NCBI RefSeq assembly: GCF_030814225.1
Contig: NZ_JAUSUR010000001.1
Span: 930,001 to 994,000 of the forward strand
Direction of reading: 5' to 3'
Length of the DNA: 64,000 bases
From: Breznakia pachnodae
GTDB taxonomy: Bacteria > Bacillota_I > Bacilli_A > Erysipelotrichales > Erysipelotrichaceae
Shown here: piece by piece, positions 54,275-63,633 of the stretch
Numbering within the stretch: the first letter of the stretch is position 1
Layout: each line of letters opens with the position of its first letter
Notes under the pieces: model-generated
What the model saw: only the letters and a program-made list of their open reading frames with translations
Databases searched by the model: none
Told to the model about the DNA's origin: nothing
Made by a program: the position numbers and the translations under genes

Positions 54275-55753
54275 TTATTCACCACTGTCCATAACTAAAT
54301 CAGCATTTGCCATATAGATTGTAATCGAACCACCAATTTCAATAAACTGATTATTATAACTAGCTCCACAAGTCATGCCTTTTTCAATTGGTTGATCTTT
54401 GAATTGACAGGTACTTGGTGCAACCTGTTGGATTGTGTATGTAATACTTGCACCTTTCTGATTTATTTCATAGAAATAATCACGAATATCTTTTTCTGTC
54501 TTATAAATAACATCAGATCGATTAATGTATGGTTTTCCTATAGAATAAGTAACCACCACATTCTCAACATTTCCATCTTCAATGATTACTCCAGGAGCTA
54601 CATCCTGTGAAATGAATTGACCATATGGAACTCCTGCACTATAACGTTCTACAACCAGATAAGGTATATTTTCAGTAGCCCCAGTTTCATTAATTGTATG
54701 TAGATTGTAGGCAGAGAAGTTTGGCACAATTTGTGCTTTTCCCTTTGATACTGCAATCGTTAGTTCATCGCCTTTAGCTACTTTTTCTTTTGCGGCAACA
54801 CTTTGGGAAATTACTTTTCCCATCTCAATCGTTCCTGAGTATTCATCATTTTGAACGATTTTCACTTCATTCTTTGTTGCCCATTCAGTTACTTTACTAA
54901 CATCTTCACCACTAAAGTCAGGAACTTCAATTGTTTTTTCTTTCTTTTCCTCACCTTTAGAAACAGTAACTGTAGCATAATCTTTTCGCTTATAAGTTTC
55001 TCTAGTCATATCTTTATCTGCAAATTCCAAGCGAATAAAATCACCTTTTTTCACAGTTGTACTATATTCTTTTTGAACTTTTAGATTATCAGCTCGATTT
55101 TCACTAATCCAATCATTTATTTTACTTTCATTATAAGTTGAGAAATCTGGAATCTCTAGACTCTCTTCTGGATCAGCACCTTCACTGACTTTCACAATCA
55201 GCAAGTCACCTTTTTGAATACTACTTCCTGCTTTTTTATTTACAGAAATTACATGGTCACTGCTGTATTCCATTGAAAATTCAGTACTGATATCCAAGTC
55301 AACACCATTCTTCTTAGACCATTCCTGCATCTCTGAAATTGGTTTGTCTACGAAGTTTGGTAATGTTCGCTCATTCATCATTCGATAACCTAAGAATCCT
55401 CCACCAAACACTAACAGAATCGCCAACACCAACAATCCATGTTGAATAATTTTCTTTTTCTGATAATTTGGATCCTTATTAATTTCTTCAACTGTATCTG
55501 TTCTTTTTCTCTTGCCTGCCAACACCTTTGGCATTTCTGGCTGAAACTTCTTCTTTTCTTTTGTAGTATTTTCATTGCTTAATGGCTTTTCAACTGACGT
55601 CTTTGGTTCAGGTTTTGAAACAGGGATTTCTGTTGTTTCATCAGAATCCTTTTCCTTCTTTTTACCTTTATCATCTTTTTTAGATTTTTCTTCATGTTCA
55701 TCTAAAAGATTTCCATATTTATCATCTGTAAAGTTCTTTAAGAAATCACTCAT
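54275..55753 (-). CDS. Membrane PASTA-domain protein without kinase
   Basis: A 492-residue single-pass membrane protein. Residues 1-105 are cytoplasmic, highly charged and low-complexity; residues about 106-126 are the membrane helix (HGLLVLAILLVFGGGFLGYR). Outside follow four to five PASTA repeats, each with a (V/I)PDFS-type start and an IVKVSEGADP or TVTVSKGEEK end. PASTA domains usually sit on Ser/Thr kinases or penicillin-binding proteins and bind muropeptides; here no kinase is attached. The gene overlaps the ABC ATPase stop by 8 bp. It may sense or guide the ABC transporter at the cell surface. Confidence 0.88.
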   Translation of the reverse strand: MSDFLKNFTDDKYGNLLDEHEEKSKKDDKGKKKEKDSDETTEIPVSKPEPKTSVEKPLSNENTTKEKKKFQPEMPKVLAGKRKRTDTVEEINKDPNYQKKKIIQHGLLVLAILLVFGGGFLGYRMMNERTLPNFVDKPISEMQEWSKKNGVDLDISTEFSMEYSSDHVISVNKKAGSSIQKGDLLIVKVSEGADPEESLEIPDFSTYNESKINDWISENRADNLKVQKEYSTTVKKGDFIRLEFADKDMTRETYKRKDYATVTVSKGEEKKEKTIEVPDFSGEDVSKVTEWATKNEVKIVQNDEYSGTIEMGKVISQSVAAKEKVAKGDELTIAVSKGKAQIVPNFSAYNLHTINETGATENIPYLVVERYSAGVPYGQFISQDVAPGVIIEDGNVENVVVTYSIGKPYINRSDVIYKTEKDIRDYFYEINQKGASITYTIQQVAPSTCQFKDQPIEKGMTCGASYNNQFIEIGGSITIYMANADLVMDSGE

Positions 55754-56420
55754 CTTCTACTAATTCTCCTTGACTAAGAGTAAATGCTTTATCTGCCTGT
55801 TGGGCAATTTCATCATTATGAGTTACCACGATAACACACTTGTTGTGTTCATGTGCTAATGTTTTGAAAATATCTACAATTTCTTGTTGCATACTTGCAT
55901 CCAGGTTACCAGTAGGCTCATCGGCTAAAATCACATCTACATTAGTTGCAAGTGATCTGGCAATCGCAACACGTTGTTGCTCTCCCCCTGATAACTTGTT
56001 GATTTGACGATCTGCCTTTGTTTTTGTAATCCCAATAAAGTCTAATAAGTTGTATGCTACTTCTTTTTTATTCTTAGGTACTTCATTATCTGTTTCACAC
56101 ATTGCCAGTTCAATATTTTCCAGCCCTGTCAAATAAGGAATCAGATTGTAATATTGAAAAATAATTCCAATTTTATTACGACGATATTTTTCATATCCAA
56201 TTTCTTTTAATTCTTTTTGTTCATAAAGGATTGTTCCCTTCATTGGCGTATCAAGTGCACTGATTAATGACAACAACGTTGTCTTACCAGAACCTGATTG
56301 TCCTTTGATTGTATAGAATACTCCTTTGTCAAATGAACAACTTAAATCTTTTAATATATATCTTATATTTTCACCATCTTGGTAATAATACTCAAGGTTA
56401 TTTACTTCTAATATTGCCAT
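55746..56420 (-). CDS. ABC transporter ATPase (MacB/LolD type)
   Basis: A 224-residue ATPase with Walker A GQSGSGKTTLLSLI, signature LSGGEQQRVAIA, Walker B VILADEPTG and the switch His in VVTHNDE. The subfamily powers MacB-type mechanotransmission rather than import. It lies 10 bp after the permease gene, with AAGGGGGATATT before its start. It forms an operon with the permease and the PASTA protein. Confidence 0.94.
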   Translation of the reverse strand: MAILEVNNLEYYYQDGENIRYILKDLSCSFDKGVFYTIKGQSGSGKTTLLSLISALDTPMKGTILYEQKELKEIGYEKYRRNKIGIIFQYYNLIPYLTGLENIELAMCETDNEVPKNKKEVAYNLLDFIGITKTKADRQINKLSGGEQQRVAIARSLATNVDVILADEPTGNLDASMQQEIVDIFKTLAHEHNKCVIVVTHNDEIAQQADKAFTLSQGELVEDE

Positions 56421-56430
56421 AATATCCCCC

Positions 56431-57864
56431 TTACATTAAAACCTTTCTAGGCTTCAAACGAACTACGTATACTGTTGGTGCAATTGAAGAAATCAATAAT
56501 GTTCCTAATCCAATCAGATATAACATCACAATATAATCTGCATCCAACGTTACTTCATATGTATCAAGCACTTCATTTTGGTCGACATAACCACTACCGC
56601 CACCACCTGGGCCAGTTGCATAGTAAATCATACCATTGTCGTTATTAATTACTTGTTGTTCAATCATTTTTTGAGAAACACCATTTGCTAACTCTTTACC
56701 ACTGAACAGTGATAGTGTTAACGCAATAATTCCTACAACCAATACTTCAATTACAACTTGCGCTACAATCTTCCACTTCTTAACACCAATCGACAAGTAG
56801 ATACCAAATTCATGTCTTCTATCTCTTAAGAATAAGATAACTACAAGACCTAAAATTAGAATTGTCGCACCAATTGAAATATATAGAATTCCTGTTGCTA
56901 GCCAACTGATAAATGAAATTGGTCCAGCTACTGAATCATATGCATCACTTGAAATAGACATTGTAAAACCTTTTGGTAATAAATCTGCTGATGCTTCTCT
57001 AAAACTATCTAGTTGTGAAGCATCTTTCAAATAATAAGTAGGAATAATTTCTGTAAAGTTTTCATATTCTTCACCAAAATCATTAAACTTTTTATTTTCT
57101 TCATATGACCAATCATTGATTGAGGTAATTACATTGTTAGGAACATAAATTCTTTGCGTCATTGAATAATCAACCATTCCCATGTTATCGTCAGTTTCTT
57201 CTTTTACTGATAACGATGCATCAAAAATACCAATCAACTCAAATGTATAGTCCTTTGTACTGACAACTTTTGGATAACCCATGTCATCTACATCTTCCCA
57301 ACTATAAACATTCATACTAAAAGACAATGTATCTCCTACATGAAGATTATTCATCTCTGCAAATAATGTTGATACTAAAGCGACCGGTTTTCCCTCATCT
57401 ATTTCATTTTGTTTGAAAACACGACCTTCACTTAGTGCGATTTTATTTTCACTTATATCAACAATCGAAGGTATCTGAACTCCATAGAATTCAAAATCTG
57501 CTCCTTCACCCATTCCGCCCATTGTACAGTCTGGGCCACAATAACTTTCGTACTCTTTTGAGTTTAACCAAGTATATAAATTATATTCATAATACTTAAC
57601 ACCCTCAAGTTTACCAATCTTATCAACTGTTTCTTGATCCAGTTGTGGAATGTCATCATCTTCACCTATATTATTCCAATCATAATCAACCCTAGCTTCT
57701 GCACCAAGTTTGTTTTTGATTGTTTCCTCAACATTGGTAGTTGCCTGCTTTACCGCAATCGAACCTGCCATCAGGTTACCTAGGATAAAGATTACAACTA
57801 ATAAAATAATTGACTTCCCTTTCTTTCTTACTGTACTCAGTAATGCTCTTTTCAGAAAATTCAT
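56431..57864 (-). CDS. ABC transporter permease (FtsX/MacB type)
   Basis: A 477-residue protein with one N-terminal membrane helix (SIILLVVIFILGNLMAGSIA), an extracellular domain at about residues 45-320, and three more helices (ATGILYISIGATILILGLVV; VEVLVVGIIALTLSLFSG; IVMLYLIGLGTLLISSI). The external part has CGPDCTMGGMG, two Cys close together. AGGATGGTGA precedes the start. The MacB-like topology suggests work on an extracellular substrate or signal, together with the PASTA protein of the same operon. Confidence 0.92.
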   Translation of the reverse strand: MNFLKRALLSTVRKKGKSIILLVVIFILGNLMAGSIAVKQATTNVEETIKNKLGAEARVDYDWNNIGEDDDIPQLDQETVDKIGKLEGVKYYEYNLYTWLNSKEYESYCGPDCTMGGMGEGADFEFYGVQIPSIVDISENKIALSEGRVFKQNEIDEGKPVALVSTLFAEMNNLHVGDTLSFSMNVYSWEDVDDMGYPKVVSTKDYTFELIGIFDASLSVKEETDDNMGMVDYSMTQRIYVPNNVITSINDWSYEENKKFNDFGEEYENFTEIIPTYYLKDASQLDSFREASADLLPKGFTMSISSDAYDSVAGPISFISWLATGILYISIGATILILGLVVILFLRDRRHEFGIYLSIGVKKWKIVAQVVIEVLVVGIIALTLSLFSGKELANGVSQKMIEQQVINNDNGMIYYATGPGGGGSGYVDQNEVLDTYEVTLDADYIVMLYLIGLGTLLISSIAPTVYVVRLKPRKVLM

Positions 57865-58142
57865 TCACCATCCTCCTTCTCTCTCACTCTTACATATTAT
57901 TATGCAGTAAGATCCTACAGAACACAAGATATTTTGATTATCTAAGTATTATTAATGGTTATTTATAATACATAAAAAAGCAGAATAATTCTTGCTTGTT
58001 GCTCTTCTCTTATTATATGAAATTCTTTGTTAAATCTATGTTAATTATTTCTTAAATATTTCTTAAGATTGCCTATTTATTTCTATAGATTGTTATCTTA
58101 AGATGCTATAATAAATCTATCAGAATATCAATTGGAGGGAAT

Positions 58143-59099
58143 ATGAGAAAGTTAGGAATAGGTATACTAGTTCTACTTGTTTTATTAAGTGGGTGTAGTA
58201 ATAATAGTAGTAAAACTACAAGTAATAAAACAGAAAATAATGATATTGAAAATATCAATTTTTTAGATACATATGGTTTACTTAAACATCTAGAGAAAAC
58301 AAATTATGAAATAGTTGCTAATATTCACCAAAGTGATGAACTTAAAACTATTCAATCTAAATATGAAGCCTTTTTAGAAACTAATGTAAATGCATATGTT
58401 TCAAAAAGCAGATATTATTATCAATACAATGATGATGTTGAATTTAGTGATGAATATTTTTACTGTTATCCAATCTTAGAAGAAAATGGATATCCTGGTA
58501 TACCTACTATTAATGAAATCTATAAACAAAAATATGATGAAGACAAAAACAATTTCAAAAGAGACTATATTACACTTGGAAACAATTGGGATTATTTCTA
58601 CAAAGCCCTTGATAGTGGAACAGTTTCTAACAAAAACAGCTCAACCTTTCATAGTTATAGATATACAGTTGTATCTGTCGAATATACTGAACCCTATGTT
58701 AATTTAATCTTCATTTTTACGTTCTATCAGGGTGGACTACACCCTGTATCATACTATTCTACTGAAACCTATGATATGAATAATGGAGAATTAGTGGAAT
58801 TAGAAAATATTTTCTCTGATTTTAATAAAGATAAAAAAGAAATTCAAGAGCTATTGCAATTAGAGGCTAAAAACATCATCCATAGTCCTGAACTTATTAA
58901 ACTAGATGATTGGTACAATAAAAAATCGAAGTTATATAAACATGACTTTATTATTACTAAAGAAGGAGTACAATTTCTCTTTGATGACTATGAAATTGGT
59001 GCTTATGCTGAAGGAAAACAAAAAATCACTCTAAAGTATAGCGACATTAAGCAATATTTAAGTGAAGAATTTATTGAATCATTAGAGTTTGAAATATAG
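58143..59099 (+). CDS. Lipoprotein with DUF3298/RsiV-like domain
   Basis: A 318-residue lipoprotein. The signal ends at the lipobox LLSGC (Cys19), followed by an Asn/Ser/Lys-rich linker. The C-terminal half resembles the DUF3298 domain of RsiV-type proteins (IITKEGVQFLFDDYEIGAYA, then ITLKYSDIKQYL). RsiV is an anti-sigma factor that binds lysozyme, but this protein lacks a cytoplasmic anti-sigma part. TTGGAGGGAAT precedes the ATG. The 278-bp gap before it holds AT-rich DNA with an AAGCA/TGCTT dyad near 57979; I see no gene there. Confidence 0.85.
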   Translation: MRKLGIGILVLLVLLSGCSNNSSKTTSNKTENNDIENINFLDTYGLLKHLEKTNYEIVANIHQSDELKTIQSKYEAFLETNVNAYVSKSRYYYQYNDDVEFSDEYFYCYPILEENGYPGIPTINEIYKQKYDEDKNNFKRDYITLGNNWDYFYKALDSGTVSNKNSSTFHSYRYTVVSVEYTEPYVNLIFIFTFYQGGLHPVSYYSTETYDMNNGELVELENIFSDFNKDKKEIQELLQLEAKNIIHSPELIKLDDWYNKKSKLYKHDFIITKEGVQFLFDDYEIGAYAEGKQKITLKYSDIKQYLSEEFIESLEFEI

Positions 59100-59104
59100 C
59101 AATA

Positions 59105-59135
59105 AAAACCATGTCGATTAAGTTGACATGGTTTT
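59105..59135. terminator. Bidirectional terminator
   Basis: AAAACCATGTC-GATTAAGTT-GACATGGTTTT between the convergent lipoprotein and phnX genes. Confidence 0.9.
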
Positions 59136-59138
59136 GTT

Positions 59139-59918
59139 TTATCCTAATTGAGTAATCAATTTTGGTAACTCATCAAGATTCAAGATAACATAATCAGCTC
59201 CAGCATTTTTATACTCTAACTTTGCTTTCTCAAGAACTGCATTACGTTCTTCTTCCATGAGGCTTTCATACTCGTCAGCATTTAATCCAACAAGCGAACT
59301 TCCTTCCAATACACCTATACTGATTACCCCTGCATTTTTACCTTCCATAATATCTGATAAGGTATCGCCAACTTTAATAATTTCAGTTGGATCCGATAAT
59401 TTCAGATACTCCATATTTTTATAAATCATATCCGGATATGGACGACCAACAAAGTTTGTATCATCTGGCGAAATATAACTGTCTGGATAATAACCTTGTC
59501 TGTTGGCATTTTCAATCACTACCTGCATCATTAAATCTGTATAACCAGTAGTTGATCCAATCTTAATTCCATTTGATCTTAAGTAATCAACTGTTTCTAG
59601 TACATATGGTTTTAGTAAGGTATGATTTTCTAAACAATCAAATAGTTTCTGTTCGAAGATTGTATATACTGTTTTCACATCAATTTCATCATGATAACGT
59701 CCATGAATATCGTGAAACAATTGACGAACTCTTGGCATATTAAGGATTGCTTCTATATGTTCAATTTTCATCATTCCCATTGGTGCGCGAATTTCATCAT
59801 ACGTAAGATTGATTCCAATTAATGCAAAGGCTTCTTTAAATGCTTCTACTGGGGCAAAACAACCATAATCCACGGTTGTCCCTGCCCAATCGAAAATAAC
59901 TCCTTTAATTTTTGACAT
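59139..59918 (-). CDS. phnX: Phosphonoacetaldehyde hydrolase
   Basis: A 259-residue HAD-superfamily enzyme that splits phosphonoacetaldehyde into acetaldehyde and phosphate. The nucleophile Asp is in VIFDWAGTTVD and the Schiff-base Lys in APMGMMKIEHIEAIL, both diagnostic of PhnX. VGDTLSDIMEGKNAGV is the late HAD motif. I start at the ATG at 59918, preceded by GGAGGAGAAAGAAC; it overlaps the phnW end by 14 bp. It takes the product of PhnW and ends the operon. Confidence 0.96.
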   Translation of the reverse strand: MSKIKGVIFDWAGTTVDYGCFAPVEAFKEAFALIGINLTYDEIRAPMGMMKIEHIEAILNMPRVRQLFHDIHGRYHDEIDVKTVYTIFEQKLFDCLENHTLLKPYVLETVDYLRSNGIKIGSTTGYTDLMMQVVIENANRQGYYPDSYISPDDTNFVGRPYPDMIYKNMEYLKLSDPTEIIKVGDTLSDIMEGKNAGVISIGVLEGSSLVGLNADEYESLMEEERNAVLEKAKLEYKNAGADYVILNLDELPKLITQLG

Positions 59919-61011
59919 GTTCTTTCTCCTCCATAAATGATGCAAAAATATGACAGATATTCTCAATATCTTCTGGATAGATTTCACCAATATTACCTAC
60001 GCGAAAGGTTGGTACATCGGTTAGTTTTCCTGGATAGATGACATAACCTCGTTCTTTGATGTAGTCGTACATTTCTTTAAAGTTAAATTGTTTATCTTCA
60101 GGATAATAAAATGTAGTAATGATTGGTCCTTGGTCTTTATACTCGATATATGATTTAAATCCAAGTTTATTCAATCCTTTTACTAATAATAGATTATTGT
60201 GCTGATATCGATTGCTTCGTTGCACTACTCCACCTTCTTTTCTTAATTCTTCGATTGCTTTTCGAAACGCTAATACGGCATGGGTTGGTGATGTAAAACG
60301 CCATTTTCCGTCTACTGACATTTGCTTCCATTGATCAAATAAATCTAGAGATAATGATCTGGCATTTCCTTCACTGTCTATTAATTTTTGTTTATCTGCA
60401 ATGATAAACGAGAAACCTGGAACTCCTTGAATGCACTTGTTGGAAGAACTGATAAGAAAATCAATATGACATTCTTCTATATTAATTTTCATTCCTCCAA
60501 AACTGCTCATGGCATCTACAATAAATGTTACATTACAATCATTTGCAATTGATCCTATAGATTTAATATCATTCAACATTCCTGTTGTTGTTTCGTTGTG
60601 AACCATCGCAATATACTGAATCGCAGGATCTTCATCAATAATTCTTTCTACTGTAACTGGCTCGAATTGATGATTGTATTCTTCATAATAGACATGATAT
60701 GGAATCTTAGCATGTTCTAAGATTTCCACCATTCGTTCTCCATAAGCACCATTGGATAAGACAAATACTTTTTCTCCTTCTTTCGGAATACTAGTTAATA
60801 CTGATTCAACACCAAAGGTACCACTTCCTTGCATCAATACAACTGTATATTCCTGTGAATCTACTTCCGCAATATCCAGTAATTCACTACATATTTCCCT
60901 GGTTATACTTTTGTATTCATCATCCCAGGTACAGTGGTCAACTAGCATTTCTTCTTTAACACTATCTGAAGTTGTTAGTGGACCTGGAGTTAATAATTTA
61001 TAGGTGTTCAT
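59905..61011 (-). CDS. phnW: 2-aminoethylphosphonate-pyruvate transaminase
   Basis: A 368-residue class V aminotransferase. LLTPGPLTTSDSVKEEM is the typical start, and the pyridoxal-phosphate Lys lies in SSSNKCIQGVPGFSFI. HNETTTGMLN and FIVDAMSSFGGM add to the active site. It moves the amino group of aminoethylphosphonate to pyruvate, giving alanine and phosphonoacetaldehyde. It starts 2 bp after the binding-protein gene and feeds PhnX. Confidence 0.96.
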   Translation of the reverse strand: MNTYKLLTPGPLTTSDSVKEEMLVDHCTWDDEYKSITREICSELLDIAEVDSQEYTVVLMQGSGTFGVESVLTSIPKEGEKVFVLSNGAYGERMVEILEHAKIPYHVYYEEYNHQFEPVTVERIIDEDPAIQYIAMVHNETTTGMLNDIKSIGSIANDCNVTFIVDAMSSFGGMKINIEECHIDFLISSSNKCIQGVPGFSFIIADKQKLIDSEGNARSLSLDLFDQWKQMSVDGKWRFTSPTHAVLAFRKAIEELRKEGGVVQRSNRYQHNNLLLVKGLNKLGFKSYIEYKDQGPIITTFYYPEDKQFNFKEMYDYIKERGYVIYPGKLTDVPTFRVGNIGEIYPEDIENICHIFASFMEEKEHVKN

Positions 61012-61013
61012 AT

Positions 61014-61988
61014 CTACTTACTTTCCTCAGATAACTTTTGGTGTTGTTCAAGAAGATCGACTGTAAGATGTTCTTTAAACTTCTTCACATTACTTACATC
61101 TTCACTACTTTCTTCTCCTTCATACAATGCCATTGGATAGAAATCTAATAAGTCTTTTCGACCTTCGTTAATGATACATTCTGCCATTTCCATTGCTTTA
61201 GGGTTTGTATCTTCTCCCTTATCTACAACTGAGATTCCTTCTGTCAGATAGAATGTTCCTTCACTAGGATCAACATAATCAATTGGTAATCCTGCTTCTT
61301 TATCAGCTACTGCCTGATGACGAAGACCAAATCCAATTGCTACTTCTCCAGCACGTGCTTTCTTTAAAGGAGCGGATCCTGATTCTTCAATATGATCACC
61401 TGCATTGTCGTAGATTCCTCTTAAAATTTCTTTTGCTTCTTCTTCGCCATACTCAGTTATTAATCCTTGAATCAATAGCCATGCTGTTGAAGAACTAGAG
61501 ATATCTGTTACTGAAATATATCCTTTGTATTCTGGTTTCGCTAAATCTTTTAAAGATGTTGGAGTTGTTAATCCTTCTTCTTTCATCATTTCAGTATTAA
61601 TAATGATTGCTCCTTCCTGTGCAGTAATCGGTGCATAGTATGAAGGCACTTCATCTAATGTATTAACATCAAACTCTAAATCTTTAAACATTGTGCTTGT
61701 ATCTTGTGCACTATCTAAATAGAAGGAACTCATAGTAACAACATCTGCTTCAATATTGTTTCCTTCAGCCAGAAGTTTTCCTCCCAACTCTGATGTTCCA
61801 AATGCCTGTATAATATATTCTCCTTCAAATCCATTACTATCTAGTGCCTTTTTCATGATTTCAATTGCTTCTTCATCGGCATTAGAATAAATAACTACTT
61901 GTGCACTTTCGGCATTACTTTGACATCCACTAACAAGCGTAACGAAAGCTAGCAGGCATACAACTACAATATTTTTAAACTTTTTCAT
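61014..61988 (-). CDS. ABC transporter substrate-binding lipoprotein (2-aminoethylphosphonate)
   Basis: A 324-residue lipoprotein with lipobox LVSGC (Cys22) and an extracellular solute-binding fold of the iron/phosphonate type (VVIYSNADEEAIEIMKKAL; ADVVTMSSFYLDSAQ). GVPGF-type partners downstream (phnW, phnX) set the substrate as 2-aminoethylphosphonate, as with PhnS. GAGGAGAATTAAAA precedes the start, and the gene overlaps the permease end by 14 bp. Confidence 0.9.
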   Translation of the reverse strand: MKKFKNIVVVCLLAFVTLVSGCQSNAESAQVVIYSNADEEAIEIMKKALDSNGFEGEYIIQAFGTSELGGKLLAEGNNIEADVVTMSSFYLDSAQDTSTMFKDLEFDVNTLDEVPSYYAPITAQEGAIIINTEMMKEEGLTTPTSLKDLAKPEYKGYISVTDISSSSTAWLLIQGLITEYGEEEAKEILRGIYDNAGDHIEESGSAPLKKARAGEVAIGFGLRHQAVADKEAGLPIDYVDPSEGTFYLTEGISVVDKGEDTNPKAMEMAECIINEGRKDLLDFYPMALYEGEESSEDVSNVKKFKEHLTVDLLEQHQKLSEESK

Positions 61989-63633
61989 TTTTAATTCTCC
62001 TCTTTTTATTGATATAGAAATTTGTTAGATACTTAACTACTAAATTGGTTACTAGAATCAACAGTGATAATATAAAGATTTCATTGAATCTAGAGAAATA
62101 CTGTAACTCTTTTATCTTTGCTGTAATCACCATATTCCTTGCTCCAGTGATGAAGATAATTGCACTGATTGTCACCATACCATTGATGAAATAGTATGAG
62201 AACATTTCAAGCAGTGTAATTAACGAGTTTGGAGTAAGAATACGAATAATTGTTTTCAACCATGAATCTCCCATTAGTTTAGAAGTTGTTTCATAAGACT
62301 GATTCATTTTTTCTAATGTTCCTTTGATCATTAGATATGGAGTTGAAAAGAAATGAATTACATTACAGATAATCATAATAAGAAAGGTATTCTGTAAGCT
62401 ACTTCCACTAAAGATAAACAGGTAAGCAATCCCTAATACCATTCCTGGTATTGTGTTCGATATTAGTGAAAGAATAAATACTAATTTCTTATTTCGTTTT
62501 TTTAGTTCACTTCTTACACTTACAAGCCCTGCTATATAGGTAATCAGAGTACCAGCAAGTGCAGTAAAGAGAGCTACAATTAATGAATTACGATACACAC
62601 CAAACAGTGAACTATCATGAATCACGGATAGGAAATGATCCAAAGTGAATGATGTTTGATATGGCCACTGTGAAGTGAATGGAACAATTACAATAACCGC
62701 AAATAATACAATGATGGTAATTGTGATAAGACTGGATACAATAATGCAAAAGACATCCCTAAATTTATTTTTGGTGATTTCATATAAACTCACTTTTGAA
62801 TAACTGACACTGTACTTGTCCAAGTAATGTAAGATCCATGTACTAATTAAAGAAGGAACTAACATTAGGATGGCAATTACCGAGCCATGAGCAAAGTCAG
62901 GAACGCTACCTAGCATTGTCTGATATAACTGAGATGCAATTACCTGATATTGACCACCAACTGCTGCTGGAATTCCAAAATCAGTAAATGATAGAAAGAA
63001 TGCCTGGATGAATGCTGCAGCTAATGTTGTCATTAGTGGCCTAAGTAAGGTTGTTCTAAGTGTTTTTATTGATGAATCAGACATCAGTTTGGATACTGTT
63101 ATAAATTTTTTATCGATGTACTTCATTGCATTTTGGATTAACAGAAAGGCAATTGGTAGTGTATAGATCACATATCCCAATAGAATTCCATTAAATCCAT
63201 AAATATCTAAAATCTGATGTCCCAGCAGTTGAGTTATTAACCCCTGTTTCCCAAATGAATAGATGATGACAAATCCATATGTAATGGTGGGAAGTAACAT
63301 TGGTAATGTAGCAACTACATGGATTACTTTTTTAATCTTTTCATTGATATTGGTATAATGCAGTGAGAATGATAGAATAAATGCTAACACAACCGCAATT
63401 ACTGCACTCAGCAGCGATACCTTAATACTATTTCCTAATGTGGTTAAGAAATTTGATGATGTAAGAATATCAATGTAATTCTGGATAGAAAACCCCTGAC
63501 CTGTATCAAAGGATTTCAATAATAATGATCCAAGTGGTAGAAATAGAAAGACAGCAAATAAGATGATGATAAACAGAAAGACTAATTTATATTCAATTTG
63601 TTTTATTTTCATACTACTGGTATGATTCACCAT
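61975..63633 (-). CDS. ABC transporter permease, fused two-domain (2-aminoethylphosphonate)
   Basis: About 552 residues with twelve hydrophobic segments and two binding-protein-dependent permease domains, each with an EAA-like loop (SKLMSDSSIKTLRTTLLRPL near residue 185; SKLMGDSWLKTIIRILTPNS near 455). This is the fused form of PhnU/PhnV-type permeases. The start is uncertain: an ATG at 63633 overlaps the ATPase gene, another at 63612 directly follows it, and neither has a strong ribosome binding site. A TTG at 63639 is less likely. Confidence 0.9.
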   Translation of the reverse strand: MVNHTSSMKIKQIEYKLVFLFIIILFAVFLFLPLGSLLLKSFDTGQGFSIQNYIDILTSSNFLTTLGNSIKVSLLSAVIAVVLAFILSFSLHYTNINEKIKKVIHVVATLPMLLPTITYGFVIIYSFGKQGLITQLLGHQILDIYGFNGILLGYVIYTLPIAFLLIQNAMKYIDKKFITVSKLMSDSSIKTLRTTLLRPLMTTLAAAFIQAFFLSFTDFGIPAAVGGQYQVIASQLYQTMLGSVPDFAHGSVIAILMLVPSLISTWILHYLDKYSVSYSKVSLYEITKNKFRDVFCIIVSSLITITIIVLFAVIVIVPFTSQWPYQTSFTLDHFLSVIHDSSLFGVYRNSLIVALFTALAGTLITYIAGLVSVRSELKKRNKKLVFILSLISNTIPGMVLGIAYLFIFSGSSLQNTFLIMIICNVIHFFSTPYLMIKGTLEKMNQSYETTSKLMGDSWLKTIIRILTPNSLITLLEMFSYYFINGMVTISAIIFITGARNMVITAKIKELQYFSRFNEIFILSLLILVTNLVVKYLTNFYINKKRRIKNEKV

